Below are positions 45,339-54,240 of a stretch of 64,000 nt of DNA, one piece after another. Below the pieces are notes generated by a model. The model was not told the DNA's origin. It did no database searches and saw only the letters and a program-made list of their open reading frames with translations. This stretch comes from Myxococcales bacterium. GTDB taxonomy: Bacteria; Myxococcota_A; Polyangia; Haliangiales; Haliangiaceae. The position numbers and the translations under genes were made by a program. Location of the stretch: positions 1,942,001 through 2,006,000 of the forward strand of contig JADJUW010000001.1 of assembly GCA_016716835.1 (NCBI GenBank), given 5' to 3'. The number at the start of each line of letters is the position of its first letter. Within the stretch, counting starts at the first letter, position 1.

Positions 45339-46016
45339 TCACCCGTGTGGAAATCGATACACGGCGTAGGGTGGCTGCGACTCTCGATAATCTGGGCCGG
45401 GCCAAAAGTTGCATTGCCTAAAGTCAGACACCCATTGCTCACCATTGAACATCTGGACATGCCCATACGGGTGGTTCTTGCGCCGGCCACGGAAGGCGCG
45501 CATCACCGCGATATCGCCCGCCACAAAGTCGTCACCGCTGATCCGTACGAAGTCGCGCGCCAGCAAAAAAGGCCCATAATTTGCTCCGGCAACGGGATGG
45601 CCACTTACGTCAACGCCGCCGGCTTGCAAGGCGAGTCGAACATAGGTTCCGCAACGCCCCAACGATTCGGCCTTTGCGTTTGCATTGAGACGATTCACCG
45701 CGTTCGCGATATCGAAACTATGCGGTTTGGGCTGGGCCAAGGGCGGGTCAAGCTGATCGCCTCGCACATCTTCGATCTCGACCACCGCCTCCAGCATCTG
45801 CACCGCGAAACGTTCCTTAGCGCTGCGCTCCAAGGCGACCTCCTCTATCTCGCGCCGCTGCAATCGCGCCGCAAGCGCCTCGCGCTCAATCGCAGGCAGT
45901 TGCGCAACCTCGCCCATGGCGACGTCTGGCTCGCCGTCAAGCGCCAGCGCGGGCTGACCTTCATAAGGCTTGGAACTCGCCACGACCTGCGAATTTACGC
46001 CGATCGACTTACGCAT
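45339..46016 (-). CDS. CHAP-like (NlpC/P60-superfamily) cysteine amidohydrolase
   Basis: 225 aa from the ATG at 46016; the open frame upstream overlaps the divergent SGNH-like gene. The N-terminal 110 residues are polar (REALAARLQRREIEEVALE) with a long amphipathic helix. The C-terminal half has SLGRCGTYVRLALQAGG (candidate nucleophile Cys), FVAGDIAVM and HPYGHVQMFNGEQWVSDF (candidate His). The arrangement matches peptidoglycan amidases of the CHAP/NlpC type, some used by secretion systems or phages. No signal peptide is present, so export may use a secretion system. Substrate not proven. Confidence 0.65.
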   Translation of the reverse strand: MRKSIGVNSQVVASSKPYEGQPALALDGEPDVAMGEVAQLPAIEREALAARLQRREIEEVALERSAKERFAVQMLEAVVEIEDVRGDQLDPPLAQPKPHSFDIANAVNRLNANAKAESLGRCGTYVRLALQAGGVDVSGHPVAGANYGPFLLARDFVRISGDDFVAGDIAVMRAFRGRRKNHPYGHVQMFNGEQWVSDFRQCNFWPGPDYRESQPPYAVYRFPHG

Positions 46017-46047
46017 GCAATGTGCTAGGGTGCCCTCACGACGCGCC

Positions 46048-46803
46048 ATGCAAGCATTTTCAGGTCCCGGTAATACTGCGCCAAGCTGGTTTGGCATAGC
46101 ACTCCTAGTTGCGGCTTCGGCCTGCGGAGAGCCAGCGACCTCAGACGAACCCATCCCGATTGAGCCATTCCACTTAGGCGTCATGGGCGCAAGCGTGTCG
46201 TTTGGATACCAGGGATGGGCGGTAAGCGACGCCTGGCATACGGCGCTCCCGGACGCCAAGATTACTGCGCTCGCGGACGCGTATTTCTATTTGGACCCCA
46301 TCGAGAACGCGCAGACACAGGCCGCGACGATGGCGCAAACCAAGGCCGAATTGGTCATTGCAATCGACTACCTATTTTGGCTCGGCTACTCATCGGGCGC
46401 GCCTTTATCGACGATCCAATACGGACTCACCGCGCTCGAGGCGCTCGACGATGGCACGCGCATGATCGTCGTGGGCGACATGCCGCAGCTCGATGCCGGC
46501 GGCGGCTACTTGCTATCGGATGAACAAATTGAGGCGATCCACGACCACTTAATCGCATGGGCAGATGGCCGCGAGGGCGTACTCATCGTACCGCTCTCGG
46601 AATGGTCGGCGCTGCTGCGCTCAGGCGAACCGGTTACACTCCCTGATGGCAGCAGCGTGCCTACCACCTTGCTGATGAACGACGATGACCTCCACCCTAC
46701 GGCGCTCGGGACGTGGTTCATGCTCGACCGCGTCGACGAGCTCTTGGCCGCGCGATTTCCGCAGTACGATCCTGACCTCGTCGAATTTGCGCGCCCACAA
46801 TAG
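46048..46803 (+). CDS. SGNH-hydrolase-like lipoprotein with altered GDS block
   Basis: 251 aa from the ATG at 46048 (MQAFSGPGN), 31 bp from the divergent CHAP-like gene. Signal peptide with lipobox ASAC. The block FHLGVMGASVSFGYQG stands where GDSLT is expected, with Ala in place of Asp, but Ser remains. DDLHPTALGTWFMLD carries the DxxH catalytic pair. AIDYLFWLGY holds a possible oxyanion Asn/Gly block. SGNH enzymes hydrolyse esters on lipids or polysaccharides at the cell surface. The changed block may alter but need not abolish activity. Confidence 0.65.
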   Translation: MQAFSGPGNTAPSWFGIALLVAASACGEPATSDEPIPIEPFHLGVMGASVSFGYQGWAVSDAWHTALPDAKITALADAYFYLDPIENAQTQAATMAQTKAELVIAIDYLFWLGYSSGAPLSTIQYGLTALEALDDGTRMIVVGDMPQLDAGGGYLLSDEQIEAIHDHLIAWADGREGVLIVPLSEWSALLRSGEPVTLPDGSSVPTTLLMNDDDLHPTALGTWFMLDRVDELLAARFPQYDPDLVEFARPQ

Positions 46804-46881
46804 GCGGTGCGGCGCCTCAAATTGTCGCGATGAACCTCGCCACGCGCTGGTCAGCAAAGCGAGCTTGCGGTACAAGCGGCC

Positions 46882-48102
46882 ATGGCGAAAATCAAGGTAA
46901 AAAATCCCGTCGTCGAGATGGACGGCGACGAGATGACCCGCATCATCTGGAAATTCATCAAGGACAAACTGATCCTGCCGTATCTCGACATTGATCTAAA
47001 ATACTTCGATCTCGGCATTGAGCACCGCGACGCGACGAACGACAAGGTCACGGTCGACTCGGCGATGGCGACCAAAGAGTTTGGCGTCGCCGTCAAGTGC
47101 GCGACGATTACGCCCGACGAGGCGCGGGTCGAGGAATTTAAGCTCAAGGAGATGTGGAAGTCGCCCAACGGCACCATCCGCAACATCGTCGGCGGCACCA
47201 TTTTTCGCGAGCCTATCGTGTGCAAGAACGTGCCGCGCCTGGTGCCTGGCTGGACCAAGCCGATTGTCATCGGCCGCCACGCCTTTGGCGACCAATACCG
47301 CGCCACCGATTTCCTCGTGCCTGGCGCCGGCACGCTCACCATGACCTTTACCCCCAAAGATGGCGGCAAGCCGATCGAACACAAGGTGTTCGACTTTACG
47401 ACGGCCGGCGTCGCCATGGGCATGTACAACCTCGACGACTCGATCATCGGCTTTGCCCGCAGCTCGTTCACCTACGGCCTGCAGCGAAAATGGCCGGTCT
47501 ATCTGTCGACCAAAAACACGATCCTCAAGAAATACGACGGCCGCTTCAAAGATCTCTTTCAGAAAGTGTTCGACGAAGAATACGCGGATAAGTTTAAGGC
47601 GGCCGGCATCGTCTATGAGCACCGCCTCATCGACGACATGGTGGCCTCGGCGCTGAAGTGGGACGGCGGCTTTGTGTGGGCGTGCAAGAACTACGACGGC
47701 GACGTGCAGTCCGACACCGTCGCGCAAGGCTTTGGCTCGCTGGGCCTGATGACGTCGGTGCTGCTGACGCCCGATGGCAAGACCGTCGAAGCTGAGGCGG
47801 CCCACGGCACGGTAACGCGCCACTATCGCGAGCATCAAAAAGGAAACCCGACGTCGACCAATCCGATCGCGTCGATCTTCGCGTGGACGCAGGGCCTCAA
47901 GTATCGCGGCCAATTTGACAATACGCCCGATGTGGTGCGCTTTGCCGACGCGCTCGAGCAAGTATGCGTCGAAACCGTCGAGTCGGGCAAAATGACCAAG
48001 GATCTCGCGACCCTCATCAGCAAGACCACGCCGTGGCTGACCACCGAGGCCTTTCTCGACGTGCTCGACCAGAATCTAAAAACCAAGATGGCGAGCTGGT
48101 AG
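46882..48102 (+). CDS. icd: NADP-dependent isocitrate dehydrogenase, eukaryote-type
   Basis: 406 aa. MDGDEMTRIIW, SPNGTIRNIVGGTIFREPI, KPIVIGRHAFGDQYRATDF (substrate loop), LIDDMVASALKWDGGFVWACKNYDGDVQSD (Mg/isocitrate site) and AAHGTVTRHYREHQKGNPTSTNPIASIFAW are all of the subfamily of homodimeric NADP enzymes found in eukaryotes and some bacteria. It oxidises isocitrate to 2-oxoglutarate in the TCA cycle. No regulatory Ser phosphorylation site of the E. coli type would apply. A stand-alone gene. Confidence 0.96.
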   Translation: MAKIKVKNPVVEMDGDEMTRIIWKFIKDKLILPYLDIDLKYFDLGIEHRDATNDKVTVDSAMATKEFGVAVKCATITPDEARVEEFKLKEMWKSPNGTIRNIVGGTIFREPIVCKNVPRLVPGWTKPIVIGRHAFGDQYRATDFLVPGAGTLTMTFTPKDGGKPIEHKVFDFTTAGVAMGMYNLDDSIIGFARSSFTYGLQRKWPVYLSTKNTILKKYDGRFKDLFQKVFDEEYADKFKAAGIVYEHRLIDDMVASALKWDGGFVWACKNYDGDVQSDTVAQGFGSLGLMTSVLLTPDGKTVEAEAAHGTVTRHYREHQKGNPTSTNPIASIFAWTQGLKYRGQFDNTPDVVRFADALEQVCVETVESGKMTKDLATLISKTTPWLTTEAFLDVLDQNLKTKMASW

Positions 48103-48154
48103 CACCTGACATATTTGTCGAGACTTTGGGCCGCGGGCCGACTACAGTCGCGGC

Positions 48155-49777
48155 GTGCAGACGCCATTTGAAATCGGCTTTGGCCGGGCCGATATAACGC
48201 CCCCTTCGCGTGGCATGGGCATGATGGGCTTTGGCCAAATCGGCAACATCGCGCACAGCGCGCAGACGCCGCTGTGGGCGCGCGCGATGTTCGTGCACGA
48301 CGGCAGGGGCGCCGTGGTGATTGTGGTCGCGGACTTATGTTTTATCAGCAAATCGATTCACCGCGCCGTCATGGCCGAACTCGCGACGTCGCACGCGACG
48401 CTTGGGCTATCCGAGCAAAACGTCGTGCTGACCGCGCAGCATACGCATAGCGGCCCGGGCGGTTATTCGGAGTCGCCGTTTTACAATGCGACCATTCCGG
48501 GTTTTTGGCCCGAGGTCTTGCAAGCAATCGTTGCCGGCATTGTGGCTTCCATCGCCGCGGCCGCCGCCGCCGCCGTGCCGAGCGAGCTACGATACGGCGA
48601 GGCGGCCTTCGAGCTAGACGCCGACGTCGCATTTAATCGCCGCCTTGCCGCGTACGCGCGCAACCACGACGTCACCTCGACGGACGATCCGCGGCTAGCG
48701 CTCGATCGCACGATGCGCGCGCTGTGGGCGACACCCGTGGCAACGGCTGCAGATGGGCAGGTGAGTGGCGTATTTTCTTGGTTTGCCGTGCACGCCACGA
48801 GCATTCACAGTGACAACACGGCCTTGCATTTTGACAACAAGGGCTATGCCGCGCAGCTAGCCGAGGCGGAGCTCGGCGGCGTCGCGGCCTTTGCCCAAGG
48901 CGCCGCCGGCGACGTCACGCCAAACAACTGGCGCCATCCGCGCGTGCCCTTGGCGCGAGGCAAGTTTGCCGACGACGATCAGAGTGCGCGTTATAACGGC
49001 AGCTTACAGGGCGCCAAGGCGATCGAAATTGTGCGGCGCGGCGGGGCGCCGGTGGTCGGCGCGATTGCCTCTGCATATCAAGAAATCGACATGGCTTGCG
49101 CCACCGCTGACGCTGACCTGGCCGACGGCCAATCACGGCACACCGCGCCGGGCGAAATCGGTATGGCGATGTTCCTAGGCACCGAAGAAGGCCCCGGCTT
49201 GCCGCTGTGGCTGCTGCCTGCGCAACGCGCGCTTATCAAGCTGCGGCGTCTTGGCAACCGTGACGAGGCCGACGTGCAGGCGCCAAAAATCACCTGGCTC
49301 GAAGCAACGCGCGGACGCCTCTTGGGCATCGGCCAGACCTCGCGCTTGCCGCGCCTGCCGCTGCCCGCGCGCGTGCAACGCGTTGTCAGCGAGATTCGCG
49401 ACCTAGAACACAAAAATGCCGCGCCATGGACGCCCCACGTGCTGCCCGTGCAGCTCGTCGTCATTGGCAACGTCGCAATTGCCGCCGCCCCTGGTGAGTT
49501 CACCACCGTCGCCGGCCGCCGGGTGCGACAAGTCGTCGGGCGCGAGCTGCAGGCGCTTGGCGTGACGCACGTGATCTTCGCCGGTTACGCCAACAACTAC
49601 GCCGGCTACGTCACGACGCCGGAAGAATACGAAGCGCAGGCGTATGAAGGCGCCAGCACGCACCTTGGCAAATGGACGCTGCCGGCGTACCTGACCGCCT
49701 TCCGCCAGCTCGCGCGCAAGATCGCAAATCAGCCGATTTCCCGCCGCGAGATTCGTGATATGCACGCCGCGCAATGA
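48155..49777 (+). CDS. neutral/alkaline ceramidase-like hydrolase (N-terminal domain family)
   Basis: 540 aa with GTG start. FGRADITPP opens the protein; TAQHTHSGPGGYS (about residue 92) gives the zinc ligands, then HATSIHSDN (about residue 210), and NNYAGYVTTPEEYEAQAYEGASTHLG near residue 495 is the family's signature. The family hydrolyses the amide bond of ceramide. No signal peptide is visible, unlike many family members. It lacks most of the C-terminal domain. It overlaps argG by ATGA, an odd pairing that suggests shared transcription only. Confidence 0.88.
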   Translation: MQTPFEIGFGRADITPPSRGMGMMGFGQIGNIAHSAQTPLWARAMFVHDGRGAVVIVVADLCFISKSIHRAVMAELATSHATLGLSEQNVVLTAQHTHSGPGGYSESPFYNATIPGFWPEVLQAIVAGIVASIAAAAAAAVPSELRYGEAAFELDADVAFNRRLAAYARNHDVTSTDDPRLALDRTMRALWATPVATAADGQVSGVFSWFAVHATSIHSDNTALHFDNKGYAAQLAEAELGGVAAFAQGAAGDVTPNNWRHPRVPLARGKFADDDQSARYNGSLQGAKAIEIVRRGGAPVVGAIASAYQEIDMACATADADLADGQSRHTAPGEIGMAMFLGTEEGPGLPLWLLPAQRALIKLRRLGNRDEADVQAPKITWLEATRGRLLGIGQTSRLPRLPLPARVQRVVSEIRDLEHKNAAPWTPHVLPVQLVVIGNVAIAAAPGEFTTVAGRRVRQVVGRELQALGVTHVIFAGYANNYAGYVTTPEEYEAQAYEGASTHLGKWTLPAYLTAFRQLARKIANQPISRREIRDMHAAQ

Positions 49778-51138
49778 GCCGTATTTATCGCGCCCTTCCC
49801 CCGCAAGGCACCAAGCTCGGCATTGCGTTTTCCGGTGGCCTCGACACCCGCTGCGCGGTGGCGTGGCTGGCCGAAATGGGCATGCAGGTGCACGCCTATA
49901 CCGCCGATCTAGCGCAACCCGATGAAGCCAATGCCGCCGATATCCCGCCCATCGCATTGGCGCACGGCGCCGTGGCCGCGCAGCTCGTCGACTGCCGCGA
50001 CAGCATGGTGCACGAAGGTCTAGTCGCGATTGCGTGCGGCGCCTTTCACTTGCGCAGCGGCGGCAAGACCTATTTCAACACCACGCCGCTGGGCCGCGCG
50101 GTCACGACCACCGCGATTATTCGCGCCATGGCGGCCGATGGCGTCAACGTGTTTGGCGATGGCTCGACCCACAAGGGCAACGACATTCAGCGCTTCTATC
50201 GATATGGGCTGCTCGTCAACCCTCAGCTAAAGATCTACAAGCCGTGGCTCGATCAGGCCTTTGTCTCGGCGTTTGGTGGCCGCACCGAGATGAGCCAATA
50301 TCTCGAGCGTAAGGGTAAGCCGCAAAAGGCCGCCACCGAAAAGGCGTACTCCACCGATGCCAACGTGCTCGGCGCGACGCACGAGGCCAAAGACCTCGAG
50401 CGCCTCGATCGCGGCATCAAGATCGTCGATCCAATTATGGGCGTGGCCTTTTGGAAGCCTGAGGTGGCGATCGTCGCCGAAACCGTTACCGTTACCTTCG
50501 AACAAGGCTGGCCCGTCGCGCTCAGTGGCACGCGCTATGCGAGCGCCTTCGAACTATTTCGCAAGGCAAACGAAATCGGCGGCCGCCACGGCCTTGGCAT
50601 GAGCGATCAAATCGAGAACCGCGTCATCGATGCCAAGAGTCGCGGCATTTACGAGGCGCCGGGCATGGCGCTGCTGCACCTCGCCTACGAGCGGCTGGTG
50701 TCGGCGATCCACAATGAAAATACGATCGACCAATATTTCTCGCTCGGCCGCCGCCTGGGACGCTTGCTGTACGAAGGCAAGTGGTACGACCCCGAGGCAA
50801 TGATGCTAAAAGATTCACTCATGCGTTGGGTTGCGCCAAGCATCACCGGCGAGGTGACGCTGGAATTGCGGCGCGGCGACGACTACACCTTGCTCGACAC
50901 GCGCGCCGACTATATGGCGTATGCGCCGGAGAAGCTGTCGATGGAGCGTGTCGAGGAGCCCGCCTTTACGCCCGAAGATCGCATTGGCGCGCTCGAGCTG
51001 CAAAATCTGTCGGTCGCCGATAATCGCGCCATGTTGCTGCACCATTTGGCGAGCACGCGGCAGCTCGGCCAGGGCGCCTCCGCCGACGCCAGCGCGCTCG
51101 ATCGGCTGCTGACCAGCGAGGCCGCGAAAGGCAAGTAA
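49774..51138 (+). CDS. argG: argininosuccinate synthase
   Basis: 454 aa, of the E. coli long type. The ATP loop is AFSGGLDTRCAVAWL (about residue 17), then NTTPLGRAVTTTAIIRAM (about residue 108), GDGSTHKGNDIQRF (about residue 135) and KPWLD. It joins citrulline and aspartate with ATP in arginine synthesis. No argH nearby. Its start overlaps the ceramidase stop by 4 bp. All substrate-binding motifs seem intact. Confidence 0.96.
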   Translation: MSRIYRALPPQGTKLGIAFSGGLDTRCAVAWLAEMGMQVHAYTADLAQPDEANAADIPPIALAHGAVAAQLVDCRDSMVHEGLVAIACGAFHLRSGGKTYFNTTPLGRAVTTTAIIRAMAADGVNVFGDGSTHKGNDIQRFYRYGLLVNPQLKIYKPWLDQAFVSAFGGRTEMSQYLERKGKPQKAATEKAYSTDANVLGATHEAKDLERLDRGIKIVDPIMGVAFWKPEVAIVAETVTVTFEQGWPVALSGTRYASAFELFRKANEIGGRHGLGMSDQIENRVIDAKSRGIYEAPGMALLHLAYERLVSAIHNENTIDQYFSLGRRLGRLLYEGKWYDPEAMMLKDSLMRWVAPSITGEVTLELRRGDDYTLLDTRADYMAYAPEKLSMERVEEPAFTPEDRIGALELQNLSVADNRAMLLHHLASTRQLGQGASADASALDRLLTSEAAKGK

Positions 51139-51143
51139 GGCAT

Positions 51144-51944
51144 ATGTATTCTGAAATAAGCCAAGCCGATTCAGTCAGTCACGCGCGCCCCGCCGGTGCC
51201 TACCCAAATCCGCCGCGAGGCGTGTGGCGAGCGCTGCGCGCCGTCGTCGCGATTGCGCTGGGGTGGGGTTTTCTCGCGGTGTTCCTAACGGTTGCCACGA
51301 CCCTGACGCTTTTGACGTTTCGTTATCGTTCCGATCGATATTTTCATCTCGTTGCGCGCGTCGTCGGTCGCACGGTGCTGTGGCTGCAGGGCATCGACCT
51401 GCGGGTGGACAACGCCCACCGCATCGATGAGACGCGCTCGCAAATCCTCATCTTTAATCACACCAGCCAGCTCGACGTGTTTTTCTTCACCGCCATCATG
51501 CCCAAGCGCTGCGTGGTGATCGTAAAACGCGAAATGTTGTGGGTGCCGTTTATTGGCCTCGGGGTCTTTGCCTATCGCCTGCAAACCATCGACCGCCAAA
51601 ACCTCGAGTCCGCCAAGCGCTCGATGGCCAAGGTCGCGGCCTACATGCAGGCGAACCAGTGCTCGGTCATGCTCTCACCCGAAGGCACCCGCTCCAAAAC
51701 CGAGGAGCTGGGGCGTTTCAAGAAAGGCGCCTTTCACCTCGCGGTTGCCACCAAGGCGCCCATGCTCCCCATCGTGGTGCGTGGCGCGCGCTCGTGCCAG
51801 CCCATGGGCAAGATCGTCGCCGACCCAGGGCTGGTCGTGCTTGACGTCTTGCCCGAGGTCGACACCACGGAGTTCACGACAGAGCAAATTGGTGCGCGCG
51901 CCGAAGACATGTATCAGTTGTTCGCGCGCGAACTCGCCGCGTAG
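51144..51944 (+). CDS. plsC: 1-acyl-sn-glycerol-3-phosphate acyltransferase
   Basis: 266 aa, with AAGTAAGG just before the ATG. One N-terminal membrane segment (about residues 30-52) anchors it at the inner membrane. Motif I is FNHTSQLDVFF (His and Asp catalytic), motif III SPEGTRSKTEELGRFKKGAF, and PIVVRGA is motif IV. It acylates lysophosphatidate to phosphatidate. It lies 5 bp after argG, so it is probably in the same transcript. Confidence 0.92.
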   Translation: MYSEISQADSVSHARPAGAYPNPPRGVWRALRAVVAIALGWGFLAVFLTVATTLTLLTFRYRSDRYFHLVARVVGRTVLWLQGIDLRVDNAHRIDETRSQILIFNHTSQLDVFFFTAIMPKRCVVIVKREMLWVPFIGLGVFAYRLQTIDRQNLESAKRSMAKVAAYMQANQCSVMLSPEGTRSKTEELGRFKKGAFHLAVATKAPMLPIVVRGARSCQPMGKIVADPGLVVLDVLPEVDTTEFTTEQIGARAEDMYQLFARELAA

Positions 51945-52084
51945 CGCCTCCAGCCGGCGCCGGCTTGATGCCAAAATCGCCACTCACCTTGCCACCGGCA
52001 ACTCCAGGCGCCAGCGACGCGCGCCATCGCGGCCCTAGTTTTCCGCGATGGCGGATGGCGTCATTCTTGCTTGCTGACCCCGGC

Positions 52085-52903
52085 ATGACGCTGCATTGCC
52101 TAGCTAGCCGCCAACTACGTTCCCGCGGCGCAGCCGTTTTTTGGCTGGCCCTGGTGGCAAGCACGAGCGCCTGCCTTGGCGCCACGCCAGCGCCGGACTC
52201 AGACCCAATAGGCGATGATTCCGATGAGCGCCAACAGGCGGCCGACGAGGCGCGGGACCGCGACAAGGCGGGCGAGCCGCCGCTGCAAATTCATTGGCTG
52301 CGCAATTCGGCGGAATACGTCGCGGCGACGACGCAGGCATATGCGCTTGCGACGGCCAAGGTAGCCGCGCACGCCGCGACGGAGCCGACCCAGCCATGGG
52401 GCGTAATTTTGGACGTCGACGAGACCACGCTCGACAATAGCCAGTTTGAGATCGAGCGCCTCGGGCTTGGCTATAGCGCAACGGCGTGGCGCAAATGGGT
52501 GCTGCGACGCGAAGCTACCGCCGTCCCAGGGGCGGCGGCATTTACGCAGGCCGTAAGGGCAGCGGGTGGATACGTAGCACTCGTTACCAATCGCAATAAC
52601 GCGGTGTGCACGGCGACGAAGGACAACCTAGCCGCGCAGGACATCGCGTTTGACGTCGTGTTGTGCAAAGGCACAAGTTCTGAGAAGGAAGCGCGCTTTG
52701 CCAAGGTTGCCGCCGGAACCGCCGCGCCAGGCGTGCCCGCGTTAGCCGTAAAACTATTTATTGGCGACAACATCAAAGACTTTCCGGATCTGACGCAGGA
52801 TATGCGCTTTGACGCCCCCGAAGGCCTCGCGGCGTTTGGCGAGAAATACATCGTGCTGCCAAATCCCATGTATGGTTCGTGGGAGAGCAACGAACCAAGG
52901 TAG
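52085..52903 (+). CDS. HAD-superfamily acid phosphatase / 5'-nucleotidase lipoprotein e(P4)-like
   Basis: 272 aa from the ATG at 52085 (MTLHCLASRQ), which puts the signal peptide and lipobox TSAC correctly; ATGs at 52055 and 51965 are alternatives. GVILDVDETTLDNS is HAD motif I with the nucleophile Asp, VALVTNRNN motif II, KEARF motif III and FIGDNIKDFPD motif IV. Class C acid phosphatases of this type remove phosphate from nucleotides at the outer membrane. Convergent with the MBL gene, with 22 bp between stops. Confidence 0.83.
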   Translation: MTLHCLASRQLRSRGAAVFWLALVASTSACLGATPAPDSDPIGDDSDERQQAADEARDRDKAGEPPLQIHWLRNSAEYVAATTQAYALATAKVAAHAATEPTQPWGVILDVDETTLDNSQFEIERLGLGYSATAWRKWVLRREATAVPGAAAFTQAVRAAGGYVALVTNRNNAVCTATKDNLAAQDIAFDVVLCKGTSSEKEARFAKVAAGTAAPGVPALAVKLFIGDNIKDFPDLTQDMRFDAPEGLAAFGEKYIVLPNPMYGSWESNEPR

Positions 52904-52925
52904 AGATGGTGCGCCGCGAGCGCCA

Positions 52926-53996
52926 TCACCACCACGCTTGGTGGTTGGTGCGTCCTGCGGCAGCGTCTTGCGCCTGCTGCGAAATCGGTTCGAGCACATG
53001 GCCGACCGGGGGCGTAATCACGGCGCCCGCGAGCTGCGGCGCGGCGGCGACGATATCGACGATGGGCTCATCCCACGCGTGCAGGCCCAAATTAAACGTG
53101 CCCCAATGCACCGGCAACAGCGTGCCGCCGCCGAGCATGTCAAAGGCTTGCAGCGCCTTGTGCGGTCCCATATGGATGCTGCCCCATGCTTCGTGATAGG
53201 CGCCAATTTCGAGCATGACGACGTCAAACGCGCCATGCTTGCGACGCACGTCGGCAAATTGTGGCGTCAGGCCCGTGTCGCCGCTAAAAAACACTTGATG
53301 ACGCTCGCCCTTGATCACCCACGAGGCCCAAAGCGTGCTGTTGCGATCGCGAAATGTGCGCCCGGAAAAATGTTGCGCCGGCTCTGCACACAAGGTGACG
53401 CCCCGCCCGCTCCACTGCTCACCCCAGTCGAGCTCGACGATGTTCGCCGCGGCGATGCCCCAGCGCTCGAGCCGCGCGCCAACCCCAAGCGACGTCACAA
53501 AGATGACATCGCGCTTCGCGAGCGCGAGCACCGAGGCCTTGCAAAGATGATCGTAGTGATCGTGCGAGATGAGCACCACGTCGACGCGCGGCAAATTCTC
53601 TATTGCCACCGGGGCGGCAAAGAAGCGCTTCGGTCCCATGAACGACATCGGCGAGGCGCGCAGGCCCCACACTGGATCGGTCAGCACGACCGTCTTACCG
53701 AGCTCAATGAGCACGGTGCTGTGGCCAAGCCAGGTGGTGCGCAGGCCGGTGTCTGCTGCCTGGGCCCAACCCGGCCGCGGATCGTGCGTCGAGATCGGCC
53801 GCACCGGCACGCGCTGCACCGAGCGATCGAACATAAACTGTTTCATTACCGACCAAGGCGGCCGCGGCATTGACGCCGCTTCAAACAAGGTGTTGCGAAA
53901 TGCCCCATCGCGAAACTGCGGCGAGGCGAGAATTCGCTCACCGCGTAAATTGCGCACCTCGCTAGGCAGGACGGGCACTTGGGCGCTAGATTCCAT
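52926..53996 (-). CDS. MBL-fold metallo-hydrolase (UlaG/NAPE-PLD-like)
   Basis: 356 aa from the ATG at 53996 (MESSAQVPVL). The metal motif is LISHDHYDHL (about residue 150), with GHSTVLIEL and VLTDPVWGLRASP before it, FSGDTGLTP and LPVHWGTF after. This matches the zinc hydrolase branch of NAPE-PLD and RomA-like proteins. The frame is open a further 33 codons to an ATG at 54095, which lies in the arm of a hairpin element and reads MAHRICAKALG; that start is less likely for the enzyme. Substrate unknown, perhaps phospholipid-derived. Confidence 0.85.
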   Translation of the reverse strand: MESSAQVPVLPSEVRNLRGERILASPQFRDGAFRNTLFEAASMPRPPWSVMKQFMFDRSVQRVPVRPISTHDPRPGWAQAADTGLRTTWLGHSTVLIELGKTVVLTDPVWGLRASPMSFMGPKRFFAAPVAIENLPRVDVVLISHDHYDHLCKASVLALAKRDVIFVTSLGVGARLERWGIAAANIVELDWGEQWSGRGVTLCAEPAQHFSGRTFRDRNSTLWASWVIKGERHQVFFSGDTGLTPQFADVRRKHGAFDVVMLEIGAYHEAWGSIHMGPHKALQAFDMLGGGTLLPVHWGTFNLGLHAWDEPIVDIVAAAPQLAGAVITPPVGHVLEPISQQAQDAAAGRTNHQAWW

Positions 53997-54063
53997 CGCT
54001 CTACTATATGGCAGCGGTTGTTTTCGGCAAGACATCTCCAGCGCGCGGCCACCTCGCGATTTG

Positions 54064-54240
54064 CCTAGTGCCTTGGCACAGATGCGATGAGCCATCAGAC
54101 TTGGTCTGCTTCCGTGGGGCGTCGTTAAAAAATGCTCACTTATTCCAATAAACTCGCATTTTTATGCCTCGCCCCACGAAACCATCCCAGCGTCTGAATC
54201 GCGAATGCTTGGCTCATCTCATCTGTGCCAAGGCACTAGG
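54064..54240. mobile_element. 177-bp palindromic hairpin element, copy A
   Basis: The arms are inverted repeats of about 30 bp: the left begins CCTAGTGCCTTGGCACAG and the right ends CTGTGCCAAGGCACTAGG. A second pair inside (CGTGGGGCG / CGCCCCACG, AAAAATGC / GCATTTTT) makes almost the whole element one long hairpin. A related copy lies at 61462-61635. Read outward, each arm encodes a similar peptide (MAHRICAKALG on the left, LAHLICAKALG on the right). No transposase is inside. Confidence 0.8.

Noticed and set aside
46996..47961. 321-codon minus-strand frame opposite icd
   Set aside because: His/Arg/Val-rich antisense shadow of a clear isocitrate dehydrogenase gene.
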